Part shown: positions 7,483-16,000 of the stretch, in pieces | How positions within the stretch are numbered: position 1 is the first letter of the stretch | Layout of the letters: the number at the start of each line of letters is the position of its first letter | Origin: Clostridiales bacterium UBA1774 | GTDB lineage: Bacteria > Bacillota > Clostridia > Oscillospirales > Oscillospiraceae | Length of the DNA stretch: 30,950 bases | NCBI GenBank assembly: GCA_002314635.1 | Contig: DCGQ01000013.1 | Location: 1 to 30,950, forward strand | Reading direction: 5' to 3' | Notes under the pieces: generated by a model | What the model saw: only the letters and a program-made list of their open reading frames with translations | The model's database searches: none | Told to the model about the DNA's origin: nothing | Made by a program: the position numbers and the translations under genes

Positions 7483-8283
7483 TCAGCCCACGGTTTCCCG
7501 ACGGCCTTGAATGTAGATGCTGATGAGATAAAAAGCCAGACTCAGCAGCATGATGCAGAGACCGGGGGCCAGCAGACCGGCCCATGCGGAACGAAGCAGC
7601 GCGCCCCGTTTCCAGCTCAGATTGATGATGGTGCCCCATGTGGGGTGGTACAGATCACCGAAACCCAGAAAACTCAGGGTGGATTCCATCAGAACACAGC
7701 TGTTCACCCCCAGCAGGAAGCGGGAAAGCAGCAGCTCATACAGGTTCGGCAGCAGATGGCAGAACAGAATCCGTCCGGGGCCCAATCCCTGCACCCGGCA
7801 GCTTTCCAGAAACGGCTGGCTTCGAAGCTGCTGCACCTGTGCGCGAACCACCCTTGCGGTGCCGCTCCAGCTGAACAGGGCGATGAGAAGGATCAGACTG
7901 CGGCTGCCGCTGCCGAAGAAGGCCGCCAGCACGATCAGCGTGATCAGCCGCGGCAGCAGCACGAAAATCTGGATCAGTCCGTTCAGCACCGCGGAAACGA
8001 TGCCTTTTCCAGCGCTGAGCATCCCGATCACCGCGCCCAGCGCCATGGCAAGCACGCTGCTGAGAAGTCCCACCAGCAGAGTCTCCCCGGCACCGTAGAC
8101 GAGCTCGGCCCAGAGATCATAACCCAGACCGTTGGTGCCCAGCAGATGTCCGCCGCCGGGCGGCAGCCACGCCTTGTCCATGTCCTTGGGCAGCCAGTGG
8201 GTGAAAAGACCGGGAAAGAAGGCCATCAGCAGCAGGATCAGCAGCAGCGCAAGGCCGATATAAAGCGGGAAGCGTTTTCTCAT
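7483..8283 (-). CDS. Opp/Dpp-type ABC transporter permease (OppC/DppC-like)
   Basis: 266 residues from the ATG at 8283, which overlaps the TGA of the upstream permease gene by 4 bases and has a GGGGGC ribosome site; this start is preferred over an in-frame ATG at 8325. An N-terminal helix (PLYIGLALLLILLLMAFFPG) is followed by a periplasm-side segment with LLGTNGLGYDLWAELVYGAG, matching the LGTDxLGRDxxSRxxYGxR motif of DppC/OppC. The inner-membrane permease signature region follows, with SCRVQGLGPGRILFCHLLPN (the EAA-type loop) and LSFLGFG. It forms the membrane channel together with the neighbouring permease. Confidence 0.88.
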   Translation of the reverse strand: MRKRFPLYIGLALLLILLLMAFFPGLFTHWLPKDMDKAWLPPGGGHLLGTNGLGYDLWAELVYGAGETLLVGLLSSVLAMALGAVIGMLSAGKGIVSAVLNGLIQIFVLLPRLITLIVLAAFFGSGSRSLILLIALFSWSGTARVVRAQVQQLRSQPFLESCRVQGLGPGRILFCHLLPNLYELLLSRFLLGVNSCVLMESTLSFLGFGDLYHPTWGTIINLSWKRGALLRSAWAGLLAPGLCIMLLSLAFYLISIYIQGRRETVG

Positions 8284-9245
8284 GCCTGCGCCCCCTGTCT
8301 GCTCTGCGGATCCAGCAGGATACACAGAAGGTCCGTGATGACGATGGAAAGCACCATGATGCCGGTGGTGACGAACAGGATCCCCTGCATCAGCGGGTAA
8401 TCCAGCGAATAGACCGCATCGGTCAGCAGCTTACCCATGCCGTTCACCGAGAAAATGTTCTCGATCACCAGACTGCCGCCGACGCACAGGCTGACGCTGA
8501 GACCCACCATGGTAAGAAACGGCGGCAGCGCGCCCCGCAGCACATAGCACCAGCGAATGCGCCGGTGGCTGAGACCCCGTTCCCGGGCATAAAGCACGAA
8601 TTTCCGGGAGGACAGCTCCGCTGCCGTGCTCCGCATTTGCAGATAGCGGGAGGGAAGCGCCGCCAACGTCAGAGTCAGAACCGGCAGAATCAGGTGCTGC
8701 ACCCGGTCAAGGAAGGGGTGCGCCGGGTTTCCGCTGCTGAGCCCCGCATAGGGCAGCCAGCCCAGCCGGAAGGCAAACAGGATCAGCAGACCCAGACCCA
8801 GCAGAAAGGTGGGAACCGCATTCAGCACAATGAGCAGTCCGGTAGAAACCCTGTCCTGCCGACTGCTCCGACGATATCCGCTGTATAAACCCCATACCAA
8901 ACCCAGCAGGGAGGAAAGCACCACACCAGGCAGGGCGATCTGCAGCGTTGCCCCCAAACGGGAGCGGATCAGCGCCGCAACGGTATCCTGCTTCTTCCAC
9001 GAATACCCCAGTGTCCCGTCCAGCAGGGAACGGAGGTAATACCCGAACTGCCGGGGCAGAGAGTCGTGGAGATGCAGGGCGTTTTCGTAAAATTCCCGCT
9101 GGGCGGTGGTCATATCCTCCTCGGCAAAGCCGGAAAGGTAGGCCACCGGGTCACCCGGCAGCAGCCGGGGCAGCAGGAAATTCAGAAGAATGACAAGAAG
9201 GAAGCAGCACAGTGCCGTAGTCATGCTGCGGATATGGGTTTTCAC
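8280..9245 (-). CDS. Opp/Dpp-type ABC transporter permease (OppB/DppB-like)
   Basis: 321 residues with about six membrane helices. The N-terminal helix is followed by LLPRLLPGDPVAYL, the family PGDP motif. The coupling loop is EAA-like (FVLYARERGLSHRRIRWCYV, then LRGALPPFLT) and VIENIFSVNGMGKLL follows, all typical of DppB/OppB. The start codon is GTG at 9245, strongly supported by AAGGAGGGAG just upstream. It lies 35 bases after the binding-protein gene; that gap contains an AT-rich TATATTATAATGTATA stretch without a clear -35. The stop overlaps the next permease start by 4 bases. It forms the other half of the import channel. Confidence 0.9.
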   Translation of the reverse strand: MKTHIRSMTTALCCFLLVILLNFLLPRLLPGDPVAYLSGFAEEDMTTAQREFYENALHLHDSLPRQFGYYLRSLLDGTLGYSWKKQDTVAALIRSRLGATLQIALPGVVLSSLLGLVWGLYSGYRRSSRQDRVSTGLLIVLNAVPTFLLGLGLLILFAFRLGWLPYAGLSSGNPAHPFLDRVQHLILPVLTLTLAALPSRYLQMRSTAAELSSRKFVLYARERGLSHRRIRWCYVLRGALPPFLTMVGLSVSLCVGGSLVIENIFSVNGMGKLLTDAVYSLDYPLMQGILFVTTGIMVLSIVITDLLCILLDPQSRQGAQA

Positions 9246-9280
9246 AGGCTGCTCCCTCCTTATACATTATAATATACCAG

Positions 9281-10954
9281 TTATTTCACCCGGATGCTGA
9301 ACCAGTTTCCCACATGGTTCAGACCGAATACCGCGTCCGCCGTCAGTCCGGTGTAAGCGGAGGAGGCGGCATAGCTCATGCTGTCCCAGTACAGGGCGAT
9401 CATCGGGATATGCGCCGCGTAATACTGCTGCAGCTCCGTTGCGGCGGCACTGTAGGCCTCCGGATCACCGGCAGCGGACATCCGCCCCAGAATGGCCTGA
9501 AATTCCGCATCGAACACCTGACAGCCGCCCTGCACCGGGTGGTTCCCGTCCACATAGATGGAGCCAAGGCCGTTGCCCATGCCCATACCGGCAGCGGTGA
9601 AGCCATACAGCGCGGCTTCCATGGTGATGTGATTCTCGGAGAATTTGTTGCTGGTTTTGGCATTGTAGGAGCTGCTGTCCAGCGCTTCCAGCGTCACGCC
9701 GATGCCGAACTGCTCCAGCGCGGTCTTGATCAGCTCCGCACAGCTGACCTGCACGGTCTTGTCCGAACGATAGCTGAGGGTGAAGGAGAAGGGTTCTCCG
9801 GCTTCGTTCACATAATGCCCGGCCTCGTTCCGGTGGTATCCGGCTTCCTGCATATAGGCGTCGGCTTTTTCGGAATCTGTCACAAGCGGCGCGGTTTCCG
9901 CATATCCTACGGTAGCGGGAGGCGCAAAGCCCAGATTGGCGGTGACAGCCTGCTCGCTGCCCACATAGCTGCGGAGGGTCTCATAATCCAGCGCACAGGA
10001 GACTGCTTTCCGCAGCGCTTCGGAGGCAAACGCACCGGAAGCATTGTTGAATGCCAGCACGGCGGGGGCGTTGACGGCGCTGACCTGATACAGGGTGACA
10101 GCATCGCTGCCGCTGACCACATCCAGATAGCTGCCGGAAACACCGGCGGAATAGTTCCACACCATGTCGATATCCCCGTTCATCAGAGCCATATACATGG
10201 TGTCCTCACTGTCAAACAGACGATAGCACAGGGTCTGAATGCGGGGCGTTTCCGGGTAATAGGGGTTTGTCGTATAGGTCAGCAGACCCGCGTCCCGGTC
10301 ATAGCTCTGCAGCACATAGGGTCCGCAGCAGACCCGCAGTTGCTCCTCCGTGGGGTTGTCATTCCCGTGAAGCAGATGCTCCGGCAGCACCCGGAAGGAG
10401 GTCATGTTGCTCAGCTCCCGCACATTGGGGGAAGTCAGCGTCAGCGAAAGCGCGTCGGCATTCTCGGAAAGGGTGCCCTCCAGATACTTGGCAGGGGTCA
10501 CATTGCCCTCACTGTCGGTCTGGCTGACAAAGTTGGCGCTGCCCTGACTGTCCTCATATTCCAGCGTAAAGAGAATGTCGGTCACCGTGACCGGTTCCCC
10601 GTCCGACCAGTACATACCCGGCTGGATGGTATAGGCCCAGGTCTGCGCGTCCTCAGTTTCCCAGTTTGCCAGCAGGGGAAGGTACTCCCCATCCGCATTC
10701 TGCTGCACCAGCGGCAGCTCGGACACGCCGGAGGCCAGCACATCGTAGTTGTATTCTCCGGCTGCCGCTTTTTCGATGTCAATGGTGGTGCCGATGGTGA
10801 AACGGGCAATGTCATACACCGGAATCGGCTCTGCGGTGTGCTCGCCGGGCTGGGCTTCAAAGGTGGATGCGGGTGCGGGAGCGGGCTTTGCCGCGCAGCC
10901 AAAGAGGGAAAGCAGGCAGATACCTATTATAATAAAAGCAGCAATTCGTTTCAA
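9281..10954 (-). CDS. Opp/Dpp-type substrate-binding lipoprotein (SBP family 5)
   Basis: 557 residues. The N-terminal lipoprotein signal is LKRIAAFIIIGICLLSLFGC, with a lipobox Cys at about residue 20, followed by a Pro/Ala-rich linker. The mature part has WSDGEPVTVTDILFTLEY, the family 5 solute-binding signature (WSDGxPxTAxDVxFS). The start is TTG at 10954: it is preceded by GGGAGG with 7-base spacing and overlaps the TGA of the upstream ATPase gene (TTGA). The longer in-frame start at 10969 would cover the ribosome site. It should capture peptides, nickel chelates or similar solutes outside the membrane; the ligand cannot be predicted. Confidence 0.88.
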   Translation of the reverse strand: MKRIAAFIIIGICLLSLFGCAAKPAPAPASTFEAQPGEHTAEPIPVYDIARFTIGTTIDIEKAAAGEYNYDVLASGVSELPLVQQNADGEYLPLLANWETEDAQTWAYTIQPGMYWSDGEPVTVTDILFTLEYEDSQGSANFVSQTDSEGNVTPAKYLEGTLSENADALSLTLTSPNVRELSNMTSFRVLPEHLLHGNDNPTEEQLRVCCGPYVLQSYDRDAGLLTYTTNPYYPETPRIQTLCYRLFDSEDTMYMALMNGDIDMVWNYSAGVSGSYLDVVSGSDAVTLYQVSAVNAPAVLAFNNASGAFASEALRKAVSCALDYETLRSYVGSEQAVTANLGFAPPATVGYAETAPLVTDSEKADAYMQEAGYHRNEAGHYVNEAGEPFSFTLSYRSDKTVQVSCAELIKTALEQFGIGVTLEALDSSSYNAKTSNKFSENHITMEAALYGFTAAGMGMGNGLGSIYVDGNHPVQGGCQVFDAEFQAILGRMSAAGDPEAYSAAATELQQYYAAHIPMIALYWDSMSYAASSAYTGLTADAVFGLNHVGNWFSIRVK

Positions 10955-11622
10955 GGTTGAACCTCCCATAATTGATGATCTTCCAGCACATATTGTCTGG
11001 AGCAGATATATTGAACCAGCTCGGCGTCATGACTGATGAGCAGGACAGCGCTATCCTGCGTCATCAGGGATTTCACCAGCGCCAGAATATTTGCCTGCGT
11101 GGTCACATCCAGCATGGAGGTGGCCTCGTCCAGAATCAACAGCCGGGGTTTCAGCAGCAGCGCCCGGGCAAGGGCGATCCGCTGGGCTTCGCCGCCGGAA
11201 ACCTGATGGGGGAAGTGCCCCAGAATCTCCTCATCCAGCCCCACATCCTGCAGAATGGCATGGATGCGCTGTGCTTCCTGCCCTTTGGGGGCCAGCTTAT
11301 GGCAGCGGATCAGCTCCCGAAGGCCGCTGCCTACCCGCTGCACCGGGTCCAGCGAGGCGGCAGGCTGCTGCCACACCGGCTGGATCGCCAGTCCCCGCTT
11401 CCGGTCATAGGTCTGCGTTTCCGACACCAGAACGGTGTCATCCAGCAGAATGCGGCCCGCTTCCGGCTTTTCCAGACCGCAGAGCAGCCTTGCCAGCGTG
11501 GATTTTCCGCTGCCGCTGGCGCCGGTCAGACCGATGATTTCGCCGGGCAGAATGGAAAAACCGGCATTTTCCAGTATGCACTGTTTTCCGTAGTGCTTGG
11601 TCAGATGCTCTCCGCGAATCAT
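10951..11622 (-). CDS. Opp/Dpp-type ABC transporter ATPase (OppF/DppF-like, short form)
   Basis: 223 residues from the ATG at 11622, which overlaps the upstream TGA by 4 bases like the other junctions; an in-frame ATG at 11637 is possible. Walker A is GASGSGKST near residue 35, followed by the Q-loop region IQPVWQQPAASLDP. The signature is VSGGEAQRIALARAL, Walker B is LLILDEATSMLD and the switch His is in LLISHDAELV. It is shorter than full OppF and lacks the C-terminal oligopeptide-type extension seen in its partner. It should energise import as a heterodimer with the 11619-12515 product. Confidence 0.88.
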   Translation of the reverse strand: MIRGEHLTKHYGKQCILENAGFSILPGEIIGLTGASGSGKSTLARLLCGLEKPEAGRILLDDTVLVSETQTYDRKRGLAIQPVWQQPAASLDPVQRVGSGLRELIRCHKLAPKGQEAQRIHAILQDVGLDEEILGHFPHQVSGGEAQRIALARALLLKPRLLILDEATSMLDVTTQANILALVKSLMTQDSAVLLISHDAELVQYICSRQYVLEDHQLWEVQP

Positions 11623-12515
11623 ATGCAGCACCGCCATTCCCGTCCGTTCTCCCGGTTTTCCGGGATCGGCTGCAGGCAGCGGTCACAGAAGTCCGGACAG
11701 CGATGGCTGTAGGGGCAGAAGGCTGCCTTCTGCCGCAGCACCGGGGAACCGACCATACCGCTGCGTACCCGTGCCGCCAGCAGCGCCCGGGTATAGGGAT
11801 GCTTCGGCGCGGCCAGCACCGCTGCCGTGTCCCCCTGTTCCATGCTTCGTCCGCCGCAGAGCACCAGCACCCGGCGGCACAGGGCGGCAGCGTCCATATC
11901 GTGGGTGATCAGCAGGATGCCCGCACGGGGAAACAGCTCACGCAGCAGGTCAAAGAACCGCACCCGTCCGGCCTCGTCCAGTCCGTTGGTGGGTTCGTCC
12001 GCCAGGATCAGGCGGGCATTGCTGCAGGCTGCCAGTGCGATGGTAACGCGCTGTGCCATGCCGCCGGAAAGCTGAAAGGGGTACTTTCCCAGCACCGCTT
12101 CCGGCTCCGGGAAACCGGCGGCCCGCAGCTTTTCCGCTGCCGCAGAGGCAAAAGCCTTGCGGGGGAGTCCCATCCGGCGCAGGCCGTCATAGAGCTGCTT
12201 CCGAACCGTCCGCTGGGGAGCCAGAAATTCGCCGCCGTTCTGGGGGATATAGACGATCTCACGACCCAGAAGGGCCGTTACACCGGCTTCGTCCGCCGTG
12301 TATCCGTCCAGCGTGACGGAAAGGCCGTCTGCCTGCACATCCGGCGGCAGCAGACCCATGACGGAGCGGGCGATCATGGTCTTGCCGGAGCCGGTTTCCC
12401 CGATCAGCGCAAGGCTTTCTCCCGCGTCGAGAGAGAAGGTCACGCCCTCCACCAGCGTGCGGATTCCACCGGATTCCTTCGCGGAAAGAGTACCGCTTCG
12501 GTACTGCAGCAGCAT
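11619..12515 (-). CDS. Opp/Dpp-type ABC transporter ATPase (OppD/DppD-like)
   Basis: 298 residues from the ATG at 12515, fixed by GGGAGGTGA at 12521-12529; the upstream in-frame ATG at 12599 has no such site. Motifs in order: Walker A GETGSGKTM, signature LSGGMAQRVTIALA, Walker B LILADEPTNGLD, and switch LLITHDMDAAA. A C-terminal oligopeptide-transporter extension carries a cysteine cluster (CPYSHRCPDFCDRC), the motif that binds an Fe-S cluster in related OppD/DppD proteins. This is the first gene of the operon; a weak promoter candidate lies at 12545-12573. Substrate unknown. Confidence 0.9.
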   Translation of the reverse strand: MLLQYRSGTLSAKESGGIRTLVEGVTFSLDAGESLALIGETGSGKTMIARSVMGLLPPDVQADGLSVTLDGYTADEAGVTALLGREIVYIPQNGGEFLAPQRTVRKQLYDGLRRMGLPRKAFASAAAEKLRAAGFPEPEAVLGKYPFQLSGGMAQRVTIALAACSNARLILADEPTNGLDEAGRVRFFDLLRELFPRAGILLITHDMDAAALCRRVLVLCGGRSMEQGDTAAVLAAPKHPYTRALLAARVRSGMVGSPVLRQKAAFCPYSHRCPDFCDRCLQPIPENRENGREWRCCI

Positions 12516-12544
12516 GAGCTTCACCTCCCAGCTTTCTGAATACC

Positions 12545-12573
12545 ACTTTAGCAGGAAAGACCGGGCGGCACAA
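12545..12573 (-). promoter_or_regulatory. weak promoter candidate for the Opp-type operon
   Basis: On the minus strand TTGTGC (12568-12573) and TAAAGT (12545-12550) have 17-base spacing and would give a leader of about 23 bases. Consensus match is poor at the -35. A separated 7-bp inverted repeat CCGGGTG/CACCCGG (12575-12581 and 12622-12628) lies just upstream and could be an operator. Confidence 0.35.
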
Positions 12574-12891
12574 GCCGGGTGGGGGGATATAAAAAGCAAA
12601 ATAATAGACGATATTTTCGGACACCCGGGAAAGGAAAAAAATTTTTCGTCATGGTGAGGGAATCGTAGGAATAAGATGAAACGGTATTTCTGCCGGGTTC
12701 ATACGAAGCGGCCGGTTTTCCGCCGTGTTCGAATAGATAGGGGATTGGAGAAAATCTTCATCAAGATATGGTGTCCGGAGGGCGAATGCAGCGCCGGGCG
12801 AATATGGATATCAGAAAAATGATGCCGAAAAAGGAACGAAACCAGCGGTCACGAAAACGACTGAAAAACGAAAAAGAACGGGAAATCTGAA

Positions 12892-12916
12892 TAATATTGT
12901 TAAAATAACAATATTA
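12892..12916. promoter_or_regulatory. perfect 11-bp inverted repeat, candidate operator of the pilus locus
   Basis: TAATATTGTTA (12892-12902), AAA spacer, TAACAATATTA (12906-12916). It sits 46 bases upstream of the -35 of the pilus promoter, embedded in A-rich sequence. It is not followed by a T tract, so it looks more like a dimeric regulator site than a terminator. Confidence 0.5.
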
Positions 12917-12962
12917 AAACAAACTGAAAGAAAATAACGTGAAAAAAAGGCGAATGTGATAC

Positions 12963-12991
12963 TTGCATATCCGCGGGAAAAGTGCTTTAAT
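12963..12991 (+). promoter_or_regulatory. sigma-A promoter of the type IV pilus locus
   Basis: TTGCAT (12963-12968) and TTTAAT (12986-12991) have exactly 17-base spacing. Transcription would start near 12998, giving a leader of about 60 bases before the ATG at 13057. A-rich sequence upstream could act as an UP element. Confidence 0.6.
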
Positions 12992-13056
12992 GGAAGATGA
13001 ATAGTTGTCAAAAGAGCGAAAGCGTTTTGGATAATCCTGACGGGAGGTACTTCTTT

Positions 13057-16000
13057 ATGAAACACTGTAATGTAAACCGGTGGAAGAATCGCAGTCGGCG
13101 CGGCTTCACATTGATGGAGCTGCTGATCGTGGTGGGCATCATTGCCATTCTGGCAGGCACCACCATCGTCAGCGTCACGACGCTGATTCCGTCCCTTCGC
13201 CAGAAGGAACTGGACAACAGCGCCCGTGAGATCTTCCTTGCTGCCCAGAATCGCCTGACCATGATGCAGGCCACGGGCGAGCTGGATGAGATGGAGAGAG
13301 CGGGCTATGCTCAATGCAGTGTAGATAACATTGAGTGCAGCTATCTTGCCAGCTATAATGAAGCAAACTATCTGAAAACAACCCTGAGCAGTGGTGAATT
13401 TTCCGGCGAATACATTGTGGAGTTCAATCTGGAGACTGCACAGGTTATCTCGGTGTTCTGCAGCGATGGAGCGCTGTCTGCTTTTCAGGTGAGCGGAAAG
13501 GGCATTGGCTATGAGTCAGTCAGCTTTCTGCGCACCATTACGGGTTGGAGAAGTGAAAACAGCAGCGTCCGCAAAACCTATGCTCGGAAGAACGGGCAGG
13601 ATCAGATTGGCTACTATGACTATCTGATGAACGGCGGCAGCCTCGCCAGTGAGAATCAGGATAACAATGGTTTTTCTGTCAAGGTTGTTCCTGTGAATCA
13701 GGAAGAACTGTACCTGTATGTGTCTATCACACCCCCTACGGATATAACTGTAAACGGCGCACCAAAGGTGACCGTTTCACTGAATGGTGTGGAGATTCCT
13801 GCAGCTACTCTGACCAAGAGAGGATATAAAGAAAAAGACGCAGACAATAAAATCCTGCTGGAAAACCGTATCCTGTTGGATTCCTGCCTCGCCGACTTTA
13901 CCTTTGCGAAACTGAGCCTCAGCGGTGTTACTGCCGGTGATGAAATCGTTGCAACGGTTACTGTGCAGGTTACCGGAACGACTACGGATAACAAAAGCAA
14001 GACCTACACAACAATGGCGACCAGCACTGCTTTCAACAGCCTGTATGCAGACAGCAGTACCGACACTACCGCAGATATCGCCTACGTGCGGCATCTGGAA
14101 AATCTGAATAATCGAGATGGGAATACTGGTGGATATCAGGAAGCAAAGCAGGTTGCAGATATTAACTATGCAACTGCCATTTCCAGATGGAGTAACAAAT
14201 CTGGGGTTGCGGTATTCAATACTACGGGGCATGCGATCCCGGCTTACAAGCCTGTACGGTTGTGGCGATTTGACTACGATGGTCAAAACAATAAGCTGAT
14301 TAATTTTACGATTTCAGGCAATGGGTGTGTCGGAATTTTTTCTTATTTGCAAGGAGATGGACACTGGGGAACAAGCAGATATACGGAATGGATTAAAAAT
14401 GTTCAATTAGTCAATATGAAGGTAACTAATACAAGCAAATCCGTCAATAGTTACACCGGTGCATTAGCAGGAAAAACAACAAGTTATGCAATTGAAAATT
14501 GTAATGTTTACATTGATAGCGACTACTTTATCCCTGAAAATCCAAATTACGATGGTTATGAAGATTTTACGGTTTCTGGCGGTCAATGTGTAGGCGGCTT
14601 GATTGGCATGATGGAAAATTCTGGTACTACAAACAGGGATCGCACAAGAGTTGGCATGTCCAAGTGCTTTGCGGCTGAATGGACCGTTACAGCAGATGTT
14701 GAGAGTGGAAAAGCGGGCTATGCCGGTGGTCTTGTGGGCAAGGCATATAACAATAATGACATTAGAAATTGCTATGCCAATACCTACAAAGTCACAGGAA
14801 CCTATGCAGGCGGGTTTGTTGGGTATTATGGTGATGATGATACAAACAAGTCCTATCTATTTAACGACTGCTATGCAGTTACAGAAGTTTTGCAAGGTGT
14901 ATCGGCATCCGCCGGTTTCATTGCAAAAGAAGGAACTGGAAACGTTACCTATAAACATTGCTATGCGCTGATCGGCAGCGAGGATACTGCGAAACCTGTC
15001 GCAGGAGATCGCTATGGTTTCTCAAAGAGCGGGGGTAGTGCTACATGCTATTTCTATGCGGATCCGATTTTTGAGGCGGGCACGAAACAGCAGACCGGTG
15101 AAGGTACGCAGGAGAATCAGGATAAGGATCTCCATTCTCTGACATTGGCAGAGATTGCAGATCTTTTGAATACGGAGAATGGAAAATGGAAAGGCAATAC
15201 AGCGTGGACCGCATCCACGCATGATAACAGCAATCCCTATGTGCCTGTGTCTCTTGCAGAGGAAACCACCGAAAATACTTACTCAAAGAGACACGAATAT
15301 CTGACGGATGCAAACGCCGTGTTTGCCGGTGTCAGTCTGACAGGGCTTCCGAACTACGGCAACTGGCCAAAAGGCGGTTCTGGTTCCGGCTCTGGTTCAG
15401 ATGGAGGACTCGTCGATGTAAAGATCAATGACGGCTGGGATGCAAAGTATGCATCCTATATGGAGAACAGAATCTACCTGAAGGATAAGGGAAATACGGA
15501 GGCACCGTATATTTGCCTGATTTCCAAGGATTCTTCAAAGGGCGAATACTATGCGGTGACCAAGGAAGTAAATGCGGAAACCAATGAAGTCACTTATACG
15601 GATGTTAGTCTGACCGATAACTGTTGGGTTTACTATAAGGAAGGCGATACCTATATCCAGATGCTGGACGAGGCCGGAAATGAACTGACAGTCCTAAAAG
15701 AAGGCAACACGAAAGCCGCAGAGCTGAAGCTGTATACCATCTCCAGCGAAGTGAAGAAGGACGGAGAAACTTGGTGTACGAGTGACGCAACGGCTCCCAC
15801 GCTGAGCTGCACTTACACCTATTCAACCAGCAAAAACGGGGGCAAACTTATCACGCTGAACCCTGTGGATCTTTTCACCCAAAATATGGGTTTTGAGGAT
15901 CATGCTTACATTGTGCCGATGAACGCGCTTGCAAGCTATGTCTACAGCGATGTGAATACGGCAGTTACCAAGGGTAAGACCACCAACAAGCATACGGACG

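Larger units (their letters stand above)
12516..12996. other. divergent intergenic region between the Opp-type operon and the pilus locus
   Basis: About 480 bases with no convincing gene. It contains the weak minus-strand promoter at 12545-12573, a separated CCGGGTG/CACCCGG inverted repeat, an A7T5 tract near 12634-12647, an A-rich zone from about 12835, the perfect 11-bp inverted repeat at 12892-12916, and the plus-strand promoter at 12963-12991. Bases 12650-12830 show nothing beyond a doubtful 48-codon reading frame. Confidence 0.7.

Noticed and set aside
6670..8400. A long plus-strand open frame opposite the TPR and permease genes
   Set aside because: Low-complexity antisense translation; the minus-strand proteins have clear families and ribosome sites.
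9246..9280. TATAAT-containing stretch between the binding-protein and OppB-like genes as an internal promoter
   Set aside because: No -35 element at a usable distance; the gap is short and the genes look co-transcribed.
9314..10960. A long plus-strand open frame opposite the binding-protein gene
   Set aside because: Antisense shadow of an SBP family 5 gene with a clear lipobox.
12676..12822. A 48-codon plus-strand reading frame with a weak TAGGAA site in the divergent intergenic region
   Set aside because: Very basic, short, no recognisable motif, and no promoter in front; probably chance.
12997..13056. Twenty extra in-frame codons before the giant prepilin
   Set aside because: The ATG at 12997 lies at the predicted transcription start and has no ribosome site, while 13057 has GGGAGG and gives a normal prepilin leader.
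15373..15408. Gly/Ser-coding repetitive tract as a phase-variation repeat
   Set aside because: It codes a flexible linker and the DNA units are too irregular for slipped-strand switching.
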